DNA of 64,000 nt from Symbiodinium natans. Its lineage: Eukaryota > Sar > Dinophyceae > Suessiales > Symbiodiniaceae. The stretch is taken from contig CAJNDS010002120.1 of the NCBI GenBank assembly GCA_905221605.1, forward strand, positions 55,001-119,000, read 5' to 3'. The stretch's first letter is position 1, and the number at the start of each line of letters is the position of its first letter. The notes under the pieces were generated by a model. That model saw only the letters and a list, made by a program, of their open reading frames with translations. It made no database searches and had not been told where the DNA came from. A program made the translations under genes and the position numbers. Shown here piece after piece: positions 1 to 9,713 of the stretch.

Positions 1-149
1 GATGTGCCTCGAATCGAGGTCGGGATGGCTGCCAACGTGTCACGTTTGGAATTTGAGCTGGTCTACGTGGCAGCGCTTGCAGCCTGGAAGCCGAATCCGA
101 AACCATGAAGCCCTGAGCCCTCAACATCAGCCCTTTGACTTGAAAAGGT

Positions 150-234
150 CAGGGTTTCGGTTTTAGGGTTTAGGGTTTAGGGTTTAGGGTCTAGGGTCTA
201 GGGTTTAGGGTTTAGGGTTCAGGGTTCAGGGTTC
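150..234 (+). repeat. Interstitial telomeric array (TTTAGGG)
   Basis: About 12 units, TTTAGGG on plus, with TCTAGGG and TTCAGGG variants. The flanks share an imperfect TTGAC-containing word. Confidence 0.95.
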
Positions 235-331
235 AAACCTTGACATGGACAAGCTGCCGTTGCCGCTCTTGAAGGGCGGGCTGCAAGCACTGCGTGGCGT
301 TGCAAATGCCACCTCTCGACATGTCTTGACA

Positions 332-398
332 ACCCGAAACCCTAAACCCTAAACCCTGAACCCTAAACCCTAAACCCTAAACCCTAAACCCTAAACCC
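332..398 (-). repeat. Interstitial telomeric array (CCCTAAA) with flanking direct repeat
   Basis: About 9 units. Flanked by CTCTCGACATGTCTT (313-327) and CTCTCATGTCTT (400-411); CATGTCTT is exact on both sides. Confidence 0.95.
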
Positions 399-534
399 GC
401 TCTCATGTCTTCCTTCACTTGGGGGCCCTAGAATCATGGGCGACGCAGAACGTGCAGTTCTCGACAGGAACCAAGAAACTCAGGGTTTCGCAGGCAGGTG
501 TGTTGCGTGCGAGAAGACTCAAAGTTGCTACGTG

Positions 535-643
535 CCCAGAGAGCACAATACCCCTTAATTAAGGAACACAGCTCAAATGATGAAGGGATCCTTATTATGA
601 TTTAAGGAATATTCCGTAATTCAGGGGTATTGGGCTCTTTGGG
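535..643. mobile_element. MITE-like element, family A
   Basis: Inverted-repeat element with ends CCCAGAGAGC.CAATACCCCT and AGGGGTATTGGGCTCTTTGGG; the AT-rich arms (TTAATTAAGGAA) fold back. Same family at 990, 25693, 26048, 48084, 52989 and 53968. Confidence 0.8.
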
Positions 644-860
644 AGTGTACTGCAAGGCACTTCGAACACTCCGTAGTCTTTCGGCATGCGTCGTCTTCCC
701 TTTGTTGCAAAGTCCTCGCCGGGTCCTGATTCTGTTTGTGAAGATGGCTTTGGGTCACAGAGTGTCAATGAACTGCAATCTTTGTCCTGCTTCAATCTCT
801 GCTGAATTTGAGGGCGAAGAACAGACAGTGCTGCATAGGACTCCAAAAAGCCGGAAAAGA

Positions 861-935
861 ACCCTAAACCCTAAACTACCCTAAACCCTAAACCCTAAAC
901 CCTAAACCCTAAACCCTAAACCCTAAACCCTAAAC
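861..935 (-). repeat. Interstitial telomeric array (CCCTAAA)
   Basis: About 10 units, one imperfect (CTAAACTACC). Confidence 0.95.
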
Positions 936-989
936 GCGCCTCCTGCAGCTTAGAAGGAGCAGGATCCTCAAGCTCATCTGCGGCTTCTT

Positions 990-1121
990 AAATACCCCTT
1001 AAGTAAGGAATATTCCGTAAATCATCCCTTTATAACTTAAGGAATATTCCTTAAATCATAAGGAGGATCCCTTTTATAATTTAAGCTCTGTTCCTTAACT
1101 AAGGGTATTGGGCTCTCTGGG
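990..1121. mobile_element. MITE-like element, family A
   Basis: Keeps AATACCCCTTAAGTAAGG on the left and GGGTATTGGGCTCTCTGGG on the right; internal AAGGAATATTCCTTAA palindromes. The left outer end is lost. Confidence 0.75.
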
Positions 1122-1408
1122 AACTAGCGCAAATCCTCCGGTACAATGCTCTTGCTACAGCAACCCAAAGCCTGGACCATTTTATACTTCAATTTAGCAG
1201 CTAGAACTACTGCAACACGACAGAGCATGGACACCTGACGGACACCCTGAATCCGTGAGCCACAAAGCACAAACTTTCCAACACCATGAACCCTTAGTGT
1301 GCATCTCCTTGCTGATCCAACCAAGATCGCCCCCTGACCTCGGTGCTAGGGCAGAAGGTTGCCCTGTCCCGGGTTTAGGTTTCAGGTTGAGGGGGGCGTT
1401 TACCCTCC

Positions 1409-1654
1409 ATGGTTTCCACCAAGCTCAATCGAGAATGGGAATGGCGGCCGGTGCTAGGGGAACTCTTCCTGATGAGGATAATCCTCGCCCGTAGTTCCAG
1501 GCTGCTGGCTGCTATCTTTGGCTCCAGTGATGATGACAGCGAATGCAGGAGTTTATTCGGCAGCAATCTGGCAATGGCTGCATTGAATGAAAAAGAGTTT
1601 CGCCAAGTATGTAAGACAAAATGGAAGTCTTTCGGTCTCAGAAGAGAATCTTGA
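1409..1654 (+). CDS. Small ATG-initiated open frame, 81 codons
   Basis: Plus-strand frame starting at a true ATG; the middle reads LFLMRIILARSSRLLAAIFG. The minus strand is open over the same bases (108 codons). No family recognised. Low expectation of being real. Confidence 0.12.
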   Translation: MVSTKLNREWEWRPVLGELFLMRIILARSSRLLAAIFGSSDDDSECRSLFGSNLAMAALNEKEFRQVCKTKWKSFGLRRES

Positions 1655-1730
1655 GAAGCGGCGGCGGCTTTTGCCACTGCACAGCGGGCATCGAAGCTCA
1701 AGGCATTGCTGCAGAGACGGAAGAAGTTGT

Positions 1731-1775
1731 ACCCTAAACCCTAAACCCTAAACCCTAAACCCTAAACCCTAAACC
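1731..1775 (-). repeat. Interstitial telomeric array (CCCTAAA) with 8-bp direct repeat
   Basis: About 6 units set between two exact copies of GAAGTTGT, 1723-1730 and 1776-1783, which touch the array on both sides. Confidence 0.95.
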
Positions 1776-1820
1776 GAAGTTGTAAAGGATCATCAAGTCC
1801 AGAGGGTTGGCTGTAATCAT

Positions 1821-1917
1821 GGGGGTTTCCGAAGTTCGGGTACCTTATTGGGGTCCTTTTTTCTGGGGATCCTACGATTTGGGGGTCTACATGAGGGGAC
1901 CCTTATGATCGTAAACT
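1821..1917 (-). mobile_element. MITE-like element, family C
   Basis: Ends GGGGGTTTCCGAAGTT and GATCGTAAAC; internal TACCTTATTGGGGTCC and GATTTGGGGGTCTA, as in the other family C copies, in reverse orientation. Confidence 0.75.
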
Positions 1918-1926
1918 ATCCTTGGA

Positions 1927-1960
1927 CCTAAACCCTAAACCCTAAACCCTAAACCCTAAG
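1927..1960 (-). repeat. Interstitial telomeric array (CCCTAAA) with 7-bp direct repeat
   Basis: About 5 units between CCTTGGA at 1920-1926 and CCTTGGA at 1961-1967. Confidence 0.95.
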
Positions 1961-2069
1961 CCTTGGAACCCGCGCTTTGCGCTGGGGCACTCCGAGCGCT
2001 CGGAGGCCAAGGAGGCAAACTTCGCCTCGGAACAAACAGGGCTGTTTCCCCCTTTGGGGTTTAGGGTTT

Positions 2070-2150
2070 TTGGATGTTCCCCCTTATCCTAACAGTCCTG
2101 AATAGGGATAATACTAAGGGGTAATTACTGTAACCCCTATTAAGGATGCG
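2070..2150. mobile_element. MITE-like element, family B, right end altered
   Basis: Starts TGGATGTTCCCCCTTATC, then CTAACAGTCCTGAATAGGG; the mirrored CCCCTATTAAGGA half follows and stops short of the outer end. Confidence 0.7.
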
Positions 2151-2151
2151 T

Positions 2152-2295
2152 TGGGCTGTTTCCCCCTTATACTCACAGTCCTAGGGTTTAGGGTTTAGGG
2201 TTTCGGGTTTAGGGATACTTATGCTAACAGTCCTTAATAGGGATTCTAGTAGGGGTACTGTAATCCCGAATAAGGACTGCATGTGAGTATAAGGC
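2152..2295. mobile_element. MITE-like element, family B, split by a telomeric array
   Basis: CCCCCTTATACTCACAGTCC, then a TTTAGGG array (2181-2214), then a second imperfect copy ACTTATGCTAACAGTCC followed by the mirrored half ending GAGTATAAGG. Confidence 0.7.
2181..2214 (+). repeat. Interstitial telomeric array inside a family B MITE
   Basis: About 5 units, one TTTCGGG. Bordered by imperfect 15-bp copies of MITE sequence (ACTCACAGTCC, GCTAACAGTCC). Confidence 0.9.
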
Positions 2296-2342
2296 GGACT
2301 CTCCCAAGGTTGGAGCAGCATCTTTTCCAAGAACGTGGATTC

Positions 2343-2422
2343 AAACCCTAAACCCTAAACCCTAAACCCTAAACCCTAAACCCTAAACCCTAAACCCTAA
2401 ACCCTAAACCCTAAACCCTAAA
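2343..2422 (-). repeat. Interstitial telomeric array (CCCTAAA)
   Basis: About 11 near-perfect units. Confidence 0.95.
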
Positions 2423-2531
2423 AGACCACATTTGAGTCCGGCGCCCCAGAAGCGTGCCGGAGGAACCCGTTGCGGTCTGCTGTGCCAGTGACCTCAGCTG
2501 CAGCACTGGCCCGAAGTAGATCGTTCACTAC

Positions 2532-2585
2532 CCCCTAAACCCTAAACCCTAAACCCTAAACCCTAAACCCTAAACCCTAAACCCT
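2532..2585 (-). repeat. Interstitial telomeric array (CCCTAAA)
   Basis: About 8 units. AAGTAG occurs on both sides within 13 bases. Confidence 0.95.
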
Positions 2586-2690
2586 GTAAAGTAGTTGGAG
2601 CAGAGATCATACCAATCCACTACCGCATGCCAGCTGTTAGGTAGGTCCCGCACGAAGTCTTGTGCCCTCCAACGCGCAGGCCCCGGCATG

Positions 2691-2749
2691 GGGGTTTAGG
2701 GTTTAGGGTTTAGGGCTTAGGGTTTAGGGTTTAGGGTTTAGGGTTTAGG
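2691..2749 (+). repeat. Interstitial telomeric array (TTTAGGG) with flanking direct repeat
   Basis: About 8 units. Flanked by GCCCCGGCATG (2680-2690) and GCCCTGGCATG (2762-2772), 10 of 11 identical, with a 12-base spacer on the right. Confidence 0.95.
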
Positions 2750-2965
2750 AAACAAGTTCCTGCCCTGGCATGCTAGGCTGCCAAGGCACAGCCATCTCGA
2801 GATAGACTCTCTTGGCCTCCATGTGAAGCAAGAAATAAAACATGTTGACGCCAAACCGGTCGGGATAGTTCGGTTGTTATTCCTGAGTCCCTGAGTCTTT
2901 TGCGCTACGTTCCTTAAGACCCTACACTGCCTGAAACCTGAGGGCTCAAGATCTGCGTAAGCCAT

Positions 2966-2986
2966 GGGGGGGGGGGGGGGGGGGGG
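2966..2986. repeat. Poly-G run, 21 bases
   Basis: Uninterrupted G21 on plus. Confidence 0.95.
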
Positions 2987-3169
2987 AAGAGATCCAGAAT
3001 TGAACCAAAAGAAGATCCCACCCATCCGCCAGAAGGCAAATTAGCCAAACACGGCCAAACACTCTGCTCTCTGGACAGAGGGTATCAGAAGGATGTACCT
3101 TTCAGCCTTCATGGTTACGCCTCGAGGGACACTTAGCTGTCTGTATTGCCAGTGGAGGCACAGGTCACA

Positions 3170-3282
3170 GGAACATCAGATCCTTAACAGGGGTTAAACC
3201 CTAAACCCTAAACCCCAAACCATAAACCCTAAACCCTAAATTATAATCCCTACTCAGGACTGTTAGCATAATTAAGAGGGAA
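3170..3282. mobile_element. MITE-like element, family B, split by a telomeric array
   Basis: Left half GGAACATCAGATCCTTAACAG, array at 3196-3240, right half TATAATCCCTACTCAGGACT and on to GTTAGCATAATTAAGAGGG. The halves pair as in intact copies. Confidence 0.65.
3196..3240 (-). repeat. Interstitial telomeric array inside a family B MITE
   Basis: About 6 units with CCCCAAA and CCATAAA variants, at the centre of the MITE. Confidence 0.9.
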
Positions 3283-3363
3283 ATCTTCCGGGTGTTTGCT
3301 TTGCAAGCTTCGCAATGTGTGACGCATCGTGGTTCAGGACCAACGTGAACCTTCCCATCATTA

Positions 3364-3518
3364 TTGTTGTTCTGATTCTTCTTAATATTATTGTTATTTT
3401 AATATTTTATATTTCTATTAGTCTTATTAACATTTTCTATTATTATTCTTGTGTTTATTATTATTAAGAGTTTTTCTATTATGATGGTTATTATTCCTAT
3501 TATTGTATTGATAATTTT
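3364..3518. repeat. ATT-rich microsatellite tract
   Basis: Degenerate ATT/TTATTA repeat, very AT-rich; translated frames here are low complexity. Confidence 0.8.
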
Positions 3519-3526
3519 CGAGCACG

Positions 3527-3590
3527 GCCCGCCAGACCTTGCCTTCTCCACGTTGTTCACCAAGATGTGCCGGCCCCGAACCTGCATGCA
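3527..3590 (-). CDS. Possible short exon upstream of an ATT-rich microsatellite
   Basis: Minus strand: acceptor-like CTTGCATGCAG, then codons for VRGRHILVNNVEK, then GCAAGG, which fits a GC-AG donor. The codons are G/C-ending, and the ATT-rich tract would lie in the intron. Only 13-20 codons, no family recognised. Confidence 0.18.
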
Positions 3591-3640
3591 AGCCTGGCAA
3601 AGTGCAGGGTCCAGCCCAGAGTCCCAGTCCAAATAACCCA

Positions 3641-3693
3641 CCCTAAACCCTAAACCCTAAACCCTAAACCCTAAACCCTAAACCCTAAACCCT
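3641..3693 (-). repeat. Interstitial telomeric array (CCCTAAA)
   Basis: About 7.5 perfect units. Confidence 0.95.
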
Positions 3694-4188
3694 GTGGAGA
3701 CAGAACTACAGGGGCTGCTGGTCTAAGGCGGCGAGAACTGGGGTTCGCCAGATCTCATTTAAGCAGTGCGCTGTGGCACAAGCTGTGCGAATAAAAGCAG
3801 GTCCTGCAAGGAATAAGCTCTCTGCGTTGAAACTCTCAACACATGCATGGGCTAACCTGCGCAACAGTCTCAGAGGAACCAGAACTCCGACTCATCTCGG
3901 ATGAGGAGGAAAACCATGTTCCCTCGAAGCGGTGCCTTCTCTTCTGGGAAGGCTCTGGGCATCTCCTCACTCGGTTTCATGTTGCATGAACTGCACGAGC
4001 TGTACGGAGAGTTGGAAGAATTGGACGAATTTGCCGGGGGCTCCAACACAAACCCTGCACTTCATAAACTCTACTGACACACAACCTGACCAAAGAACGG
4101 CCCTGCCACGATTGTCATGTTTCACGACCCAACGTGCCTCCTTAGAAATCCACACTGAAGCTGGGAAACCTTACAATGCATTAGCCCA

Positions 4189-4223
4189 CCCTAAACCCTA
4201 AACCCTAAACCCTAAACCCTAAA
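4189..4223 (-). repeat. Interstitial telomeric array (CCCTAAA)
   Basis: Five units. Confidence 0.95.
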
Positions 4224-4395
4224 TAGCTGGTTGTCAGGGTTCTTGGCTTTTCAACAAGAGGAACCTCAACTGCGATAGGGCCCACCTGGGTGTTGTAAAG
4301 GGGTTCTGGTTGAATACGGACCAGTCGTGGGAGCGGGGGCAAGAGCGGGGCGGGCAATTTCACTTCACAAAAAGGCAAGTCCTGGTTGAAATTTT

Positions 4396-4498
4396 ACCCT
4401 AAACCCTAAACCCTAAAGTACATGGATGAAGAGCCGCCCTAAACCCTAAACCCTAAACCCTAAACCTTAAACCCTAAACCCTAAACCCTAAACCCTAA
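4396..4498 (-). repeat. Two adjacent interstitial telomeric arrays (CCCTAAA)
   Basis: 4396-4418 (3 units) and 4438-4498 (about 9 units, one CCTTAAA), separated by 19 unique bases. Confidence 0.95.
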
Positions 4499-4794
4499 GA
4501 GGGGAAGTTCTACGAATGCCTCTGGCTTGTCAATTTCGGCTGCGCATCTTCACTTCCCAAAAGTTCGATTGATTCCCCGTGCTGCAGCTTTCCGCATGAC
4601 GCCAGCTGACTTTTTGATTGGCCTGTCGACGCGCAGATACAGCCGCCCGCGCGCCCATGAAAGCTGGGACCCAAACTTGATGTGTTGTTGCATGTTGTTG
4701 CCGTACATGGCCAGCCTTCGGTTTAGAGGCTCATAACCAAGATGAAGCTGGAGTCTGTCCAAGGGATGGTCTTGCCTGCAACTTGTGGGTGTTG

Positions 4795-5646
4795 TCACTG
4801 CAGGATGCAATAGTAGCTGGGAGTCTTCTGAAGCATTCTGGGAGGGTCAGACAGCTTCAGCTCCAGCTTGTCTAGCAGGGTGACCAAGATTCTCTGCATG
4901 ACGAGCTCCACACTCGCGTGGTCACGCGCCGATGTCTCAAGATATGTGAGGCCCCTGGATGCAGCGAAGGTCTCAGCCGCTTCGCTGTTTCCCGCAGTGC
5001 GCGCATCCATCTTGTTGCCCAGCAGAACTCTCTCCTGGATGTGGAAGGCTGCCGACCTGTCAAGCAACTGCTGAATCTCGTGCAAGGCAAGCCTCTCCAA
5101 GTCAGCCATGAAAATTATGGCCGCTTTGCCGCTGAAATCCCATCTGGAATCCCACGCGGCAGATTGATGCACGTGAGATCCGTGCAAGTCCCACAGGGTC
5201 AGCTTCACTGGAACAGCCTGTTCTTGTCTGTCGACCAGCAGATTCACACAGATGGGACTTGGATAGAGAGTCAGCTCGTAGTGCTCGCTGTACTCATGAC
5301 CGGCATACTGGTGCACAAATATCGTCTTCCCCGCCAGGCGTTGACCACAAATACCGATGTCGATTTTCTGGTATCCTGAGGTTTGAGCACCAATGCGCTG
5401 AACAAGCCGTGCCCGGGAAAGGAGCTGCAACTCCACCGGGCTGGGAGGGGCCGGTAGACCCAGAGATTCTAACTTTTCCTCTGCCTCCAGTGGCCGCCCC
5501 CCTAGCACAACCTGCAAACGAGAAGTCCCGTCGCCGCATCCTTGCCGCCGTGCTTGCAACAGCACGTCAGCTACAGATGCGCCCGGCGGCAGCTCGAACT
5601 CCGCGCACTGCGACCCGGTGAGCCGTAGCAAGCGAAGGGTGTACAT
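4795..5646 (-). CDS. Ras/Rab-like small GTPase with N-terminal ubiquitin-like region and CaaX box
   Basis: Encodes 283 residues from the first ATG; the frame stays open upstream to a TGA at 5701 but has no other ATG (the codon at 5667 is TTG). Numbering below uses the 290-residue frame from 5667. Residues 9-83 look like a ubiquitin-fold beta-grasp region (YTLRLLRL, then VVLGGRPLEAEEKLESLGL). The GTPase follows: P-loop GQRLAGKT (108-115), WDLHG (159-163, in place of the usual WDTAG), NKMD (218-221) and ETSAR (244-248). It ends in CILQ, a CaaX prenylation box; terminal Q usually favours farnesylation. Membrane-attached signalling or traffic GTPase is the family expectation; the partner is unknown. 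The G3 glutamine is replaced (DLHGSH), so intrinsic hydrolysis may be weak. A pyrimidine-rich stretch ending in AG (minus, about 5662) could be a trans-splice acceptor. No intron is needed. Confidence 0.88.
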   Translation of the reverse strand: MYTLRLLRLTGSQCAEFELPPGASVADVLLQARRQGCGDGTSRLQVVLGGRPLEAEEKLESLGLPAPPSPVELQLLSRARLVQRIGAQTSGYQKIDIGICGQRLAGKTIFVHQYAGHEYSEHYELTLYPSPICVNLLVDRQEQAVPVKLTLWDLHGSHVHQSAAWDSRWDFSGKAAIIFMADLERLALHEIQQLLDRSAAFHIQERVLLGNKMDARTAGNSEAAETFAASRGLTYLETSARDHASVELVMQRILVTLLDKLELKLSDPPRMLQKTPSYYCILQ

Positions 5647-5703
5647 TTGGGACGCGACAACTAACAAAACAGTCTGAAACCTGTGAGGTTCAGAGTTCGT
5701 TCA

Positions 5704-6690
5704 ATGTTTTAAGCTTCACGTCTCGGAGGGTGCAGGTTGCCAGTTCAGGTTTCAGGGTTTGGTCGCTACGCTGAAAATTCTAATCTACGATTGCCACTAC
5801 GACGGGCGGTTCAAGGTTGATGGCTCAGGGCTGCAGGCTTCAATGCAGACAACGCCTCTCCAATCCCAAAGGTTTAGCGCACGGGCTTGAAAACGGTAGA
5901 GCTGGTAGAGTGTAGCTATATTTACAACATACTGTGCCACAACGAAGGTGTACTACATTGCAGTCTACAACACAATGCAATACAACACCAAAACAATGCA
6001 AAATCAGCTTGCATCAAGCATCTGCACTTGATCGCCCGGAACTCTGGATTTATCTTGGGTCTAAGAATCTCAGGCTGTCGAAGCACTTCGGCCATCTATC
6101 CACACTGACCACAGACCACCACCCCACAATAATCCTCTTCTGCTTCTGGTCATGCTGCTTCTACTGCGAATGCCCATTCTTGGGCTGCTACTGTTCACAC
6201 TCCCTGCTGCATTTGCTGCTGTCCGATTATGAACTTGTCAACAGCCTTTTTCAATTCCCGAAGGCGGCGAGCACTAAACGACCTCCTTCTTGCTCGGTTA
6301 CGTCATGCGGAAGTTTCGGATGAAGAGGATTCTTGGTAATTCAATGCCCATTTCATGCGAACCATTGCACGACTTGCTAGTCTTCATATAGGTGTCACGG
6401 ATAACACCCCCTTGTTCCCTTATTTGGTTTGGACCAGCAACTTCTTTTGTCCATCTGTGTGTCGTTGCTGAGCCGTTTCTTCATTTAATCTAACTGCTGC
6501 CTTCTTGCATTCTAGCATATTCTGTCTCACTGGCTTCCTTGTGGCTGTTTCCTCTACGCAGTTCTGCTGTCTGATGCCAACTTGCTTGATATGGAGATAT
6601 TATCGACTCAGAGCATAGTTGTCGCTCCTGCTCCTATTCTGCTCCCTGACACCAGCGTCTGACAGCCACACCCACTCTGCAAGCAACATG
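5704..6690. other. Upstream flank of the GTPase gene, no gene recognised
   Basis: Mixed-composition DNA without telomeric arrays or MITEs; short open frames only. Promoter elements were not identified, in keeping with the absence of TATA boxes in dinoflagellates. Confidence 0.5.
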
Positions 6691-6860
6691 GGGTGCGGAA
6701 TCCGAGCCCTTCCCACTTGCCTGCGCAAAAACTTTGACGCTCTCGCCATCGCCCCCGGCGAGCATAGATGCACCCTTACCTCATCATGCTAGTTTGAAGA
6801 TGAAGGTGACTTTGAGGAAGGAGCGCAAGCTGTTACCAGGAGCCGAAGACATGAGCACTT

Positions 6861-6863
6861 CCA

Positions 6864-6920
<57 letters not shown>

Positions 6921-7072
6921 CCACCTCCACCTCACCACCACCACCACCATCGTCGTCGTCACAGTCATCATCATCGTCATCGTCATCGTCATCATCATCA
7001 TCATCATCATCATCATCACAACCCTCATCGCCTCCATCGTTATCCATGTCATCATCAGCAGAATCATCATCA
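6861..7072. repeat. ATC/TCA trinucleotide microsatellite, two blocks
   Basis: Blocks at about 6865-6920 and 6969-7018 joined by CACCACCACC and CGTCGT variants. Every frame is homopolymeric (poly-Ser on plus, poly-Asp or poly-Met on minus), so the apparent ORFs carry no evidence of coding. Confidence 0.95.
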
Positions 7073-7099
7073 TGTCGAATCTCTTTGAAGAATCATCAT

Positions 7100-9150
7100 C
7101 TCAGCTGTGTCGAGCAGTTCTTATGCTTCTCTTGTAGTCTACTCGGGGAGCTGTGCGGTTTACCTCACCGCCCACAACGCACCCGCGAAATCGAATCTAC
7201 GGTGGGTATACAGCCAATGGATTGGCAGCACCAACTTCAGGGGCAAGAAATACCAAGCTTCGCAGCCAAAACAAATATTGAATCCATACCTACGCATACC
7301 TGCGCCCCCTGGCAATAAGACTGCAAGGAGGATGTTGCAGCATCAGCTTTGCAAAAAACTCCAACATGCAAACAAAACAAACGCTGCTCGTGGCCGCTGG
7401 AGCAATTCCTTGCCGCTCCCGAGCGGGGGGGGGGAGGGGGTCTTCTGCTCAAGTCAGCAACGCTGGGCAATGGTTCGATTCTTATGACCTTCCCATCCAA
7501 GAGTTGCTATGGCGCTGAGAACGATGGAGGTTGCTAAGTCCCACATCGTGTTCACTACTAAATGCATTTCATGCCCAGCCCACCCCAAGACACTAGAGAC
7601 ATGACATAACACACCCCACCAGGAAAACCCAGCTAACTGATCCTATTTGCGCCAGAGGCACGGCGTTCTGCCTCCCAGCGGGCTCGGGTGAAAAGGGAGA
7701 AGTCCACAGCCCTGAGCTGGAAGAGTCAAAAGGTCAGGACTTGGCAGTACTTGAACCATAACTATATTAGGGCACTTAAGGGGCGTTTCAGTGGGTTATA
7801 ATTGGCTAATAAGTAGCATGAACCTCCAAGTAGTTCTTGGAAGTTCTTGGACTTTGGGGTTTGAGAAGCTGTGCTTGTGGGATTGACTGTCTTGCTTCGT
7901 GCTTGGCGTCAGGCTTCGTGGCTTGAAGGCAAACTTCTTTTCGGTCTTCAAGTTTCCTGTCTCAGCATTGTAGAGAAGTGGTAAACCCAAAGAGCCTCGT
8001 GCAAAGGCTGCTCAGCTTGTATTATAGTCCTTGAGACACGATCGCGTCTCGAGCAAACTTTAACAAAATGGAAGAAAGGATGCCTTGAACAGAGCGGCGA
8101 GAGTTACGCTTCAGGCCTTTGCTTCTGCTGCCTGTCCGAAATTCTTACGAAGCAAACTCTCTCAGAGTCACTGAACAGCTTTAGCAGCACGCTTTAGCTT
8201 GGGAATTCGTCATTTGCTTGAAGAAGGTGTTTATGACGCACATGTTGGATTTCTCAGCCACCTGAAACATAGGAGGCGACATGGTGCAGGACCGTCCACA
8301 AGCAAACCCCTAGCTAAGCCGAACAAAAACAGCTGAAGGACTGGAGCCACCGAGCCGCGCCCGTCCGTTGCAGTTGGTCCGCTTCGGTTTTGGCGCTGGG
8401 GCGCTGGTTCCGCTGCCTGAGCCAACGGCCAGGTCTCGCACACGTAGGTTGCCGCTTCCCGAAGAAAGACAACCCTGGAATACCCAACCAAACAACATGA
8501 GCCCGCCCCAGCAACCCTCTTGCGACCTTTTCCGGAGCTGCTTGTACTCATGCAAACCATAGCAACCTTCAACAAGCAGAACCGTACTACAGCGGCGTAC
8601 AGTGCCGCAGAGTACCACGCCGCAGACCCTCAGCTCCCCATGAACATGTCCTCGGGTCAAGGAGCCGGGCAAGGCATCCAGTCTTGCTTGCGCATCCCGC
8701 AGGCCTAGGTGACAGAGTCCAAAAAAGTTGGATGTGGGGGCTAATATGGGCTAATATGTTTCGGGCCTCCGTTCACTCTGGACCCAAGGCGGTTTACACG
8801 GGGTGCTGCTGACAGGTGTGACTGGTGTTGCCTGCCTGTACTTCCACCCAGCCATCCATGGTAGGCTACTCAGGGACTATTCAAAACACGCACCGGTCTT
8901 GGTCCATGGAGAACTCTGCATCGTCTGAGAAACGTGGTTCGAATCCGTTCTGCATGGTGAATGGCAAAGTATGAATGTCTTCGGAAGGTTTTGCCGAAAT
9001 ATGCCCAAATCAGGGGAAACTGACTGCCTTCATCTAAACACCAATGGTTTCTCGCAAAGTATCTAGAAAGAAGATCGCGTCAAGTTGCATAGCGCACCAC
9101 GCCGTTTCGAAAGGCTCAAGCCCAGGTTCGAAGCACCAGTGCCCAAACCC
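7100..9150. other. Gene-free stretch without telomeric arrays
   Basis: About 2 kb with no recognised coding exon, MITE or array. Short ORFs on both strands lack motifs; one G10AG5 tract lies at 7425-7440. A longer array-free gap than elsewhere in the window. Confidence 0.5.
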
Positions 9151-9171
9151 TGAAAATGCTTTCAACTCTTT

Positions 9172-9185
9172 GGGGGGGGGGGGGG
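9172..9185. repeat. Poly-G run, 14 bases
   Basis: G14 on plus, just before a CCCTAAA array. Confidence 0.95.
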
Positions 9186-9193
9186 AGGCCTCA

Positions 9194-9226
9194 AACCCTA
9201 AGCCCTAAACCCTAAACCCTAAACCC
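9194..9226 (-). repeat. Interstitial telomeric array (CCCTAAA)
   Basis: About 4.5 units, with one CCCTAAG; CTCAAA occurs at 9190 and 9233 on either side. Confidence 0.9.
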
Positions 9227-9327
9227 CTCCTACTCAAAGAACCTCCACCGAGCGCCGAGGCCAGCGAGTTTTGCTGCGGCGGCCGGCAGCAAATGGCCCT
9301 CCGGGTTCCTTCGTCGCCCAGAAAGGG

Positions 9328-9349
9328 GTTTAGGGTTTAGGGTTTAGGG
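9328..9349 (+). repeat. Interstitial telomeric array (TTTAGGG)
   Basis: Three units. Confidence 0.9.
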
Positions 9350-9713
9350 TATGAGGGCCGCAAGCTGGAGGCAAAAACAGACTGCTGAACCACCTCGCAA
9401 GATCCAAGCCCACCATAAGTCCATTGTAGGCCTATCGCAACTAGAACTGAAAAAACCAGCACTTGCTTACAATATCAAGGTGAGTGACGCAAACCCTCCC
9501 CCCTCCCACCCCCTTCGGCCCCCTCTCGCCCACCACCCTAAAGCGACCGGGACACTGACCGAACCAAAATCTGCCCCACCCGCGCAACAGTAGCTTAGTT
9601 GGTTATGGACCCCGGCTGGCAGCTATTGGGGAATAAAGCCTGCCGCGAATCTTCTACACAGCCGCGGCATGCACAGTCCTCGACCACTGCTCCACTGCTT
9701 CAGCAGCACCTCC

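Noticed and set aside
5647-5667. TTG start seven codons upstream for the GTPase
   Set aside because: A eukaryotic start at the ATG (5644-5646) is more likely; the extra residues are not part of the domain.
6734-7318. 194-codon serine-rich ORF and its poly-Asp antisense
   Set aside because: Entirely produced by ATC/TCA microsatellites; no conserved flank or domain.
8925-8952. tRNA-like B box (GGTTCGAATCC)
   Set aside because: The T-stem pairs poorly and no matching 5' acceptor strand or A box lies upstream.
9590-9612. tRNA-like A box (TAGCTTAGTTGG)
   Set aside because: No B box or acceptor pairing within 90 bases.
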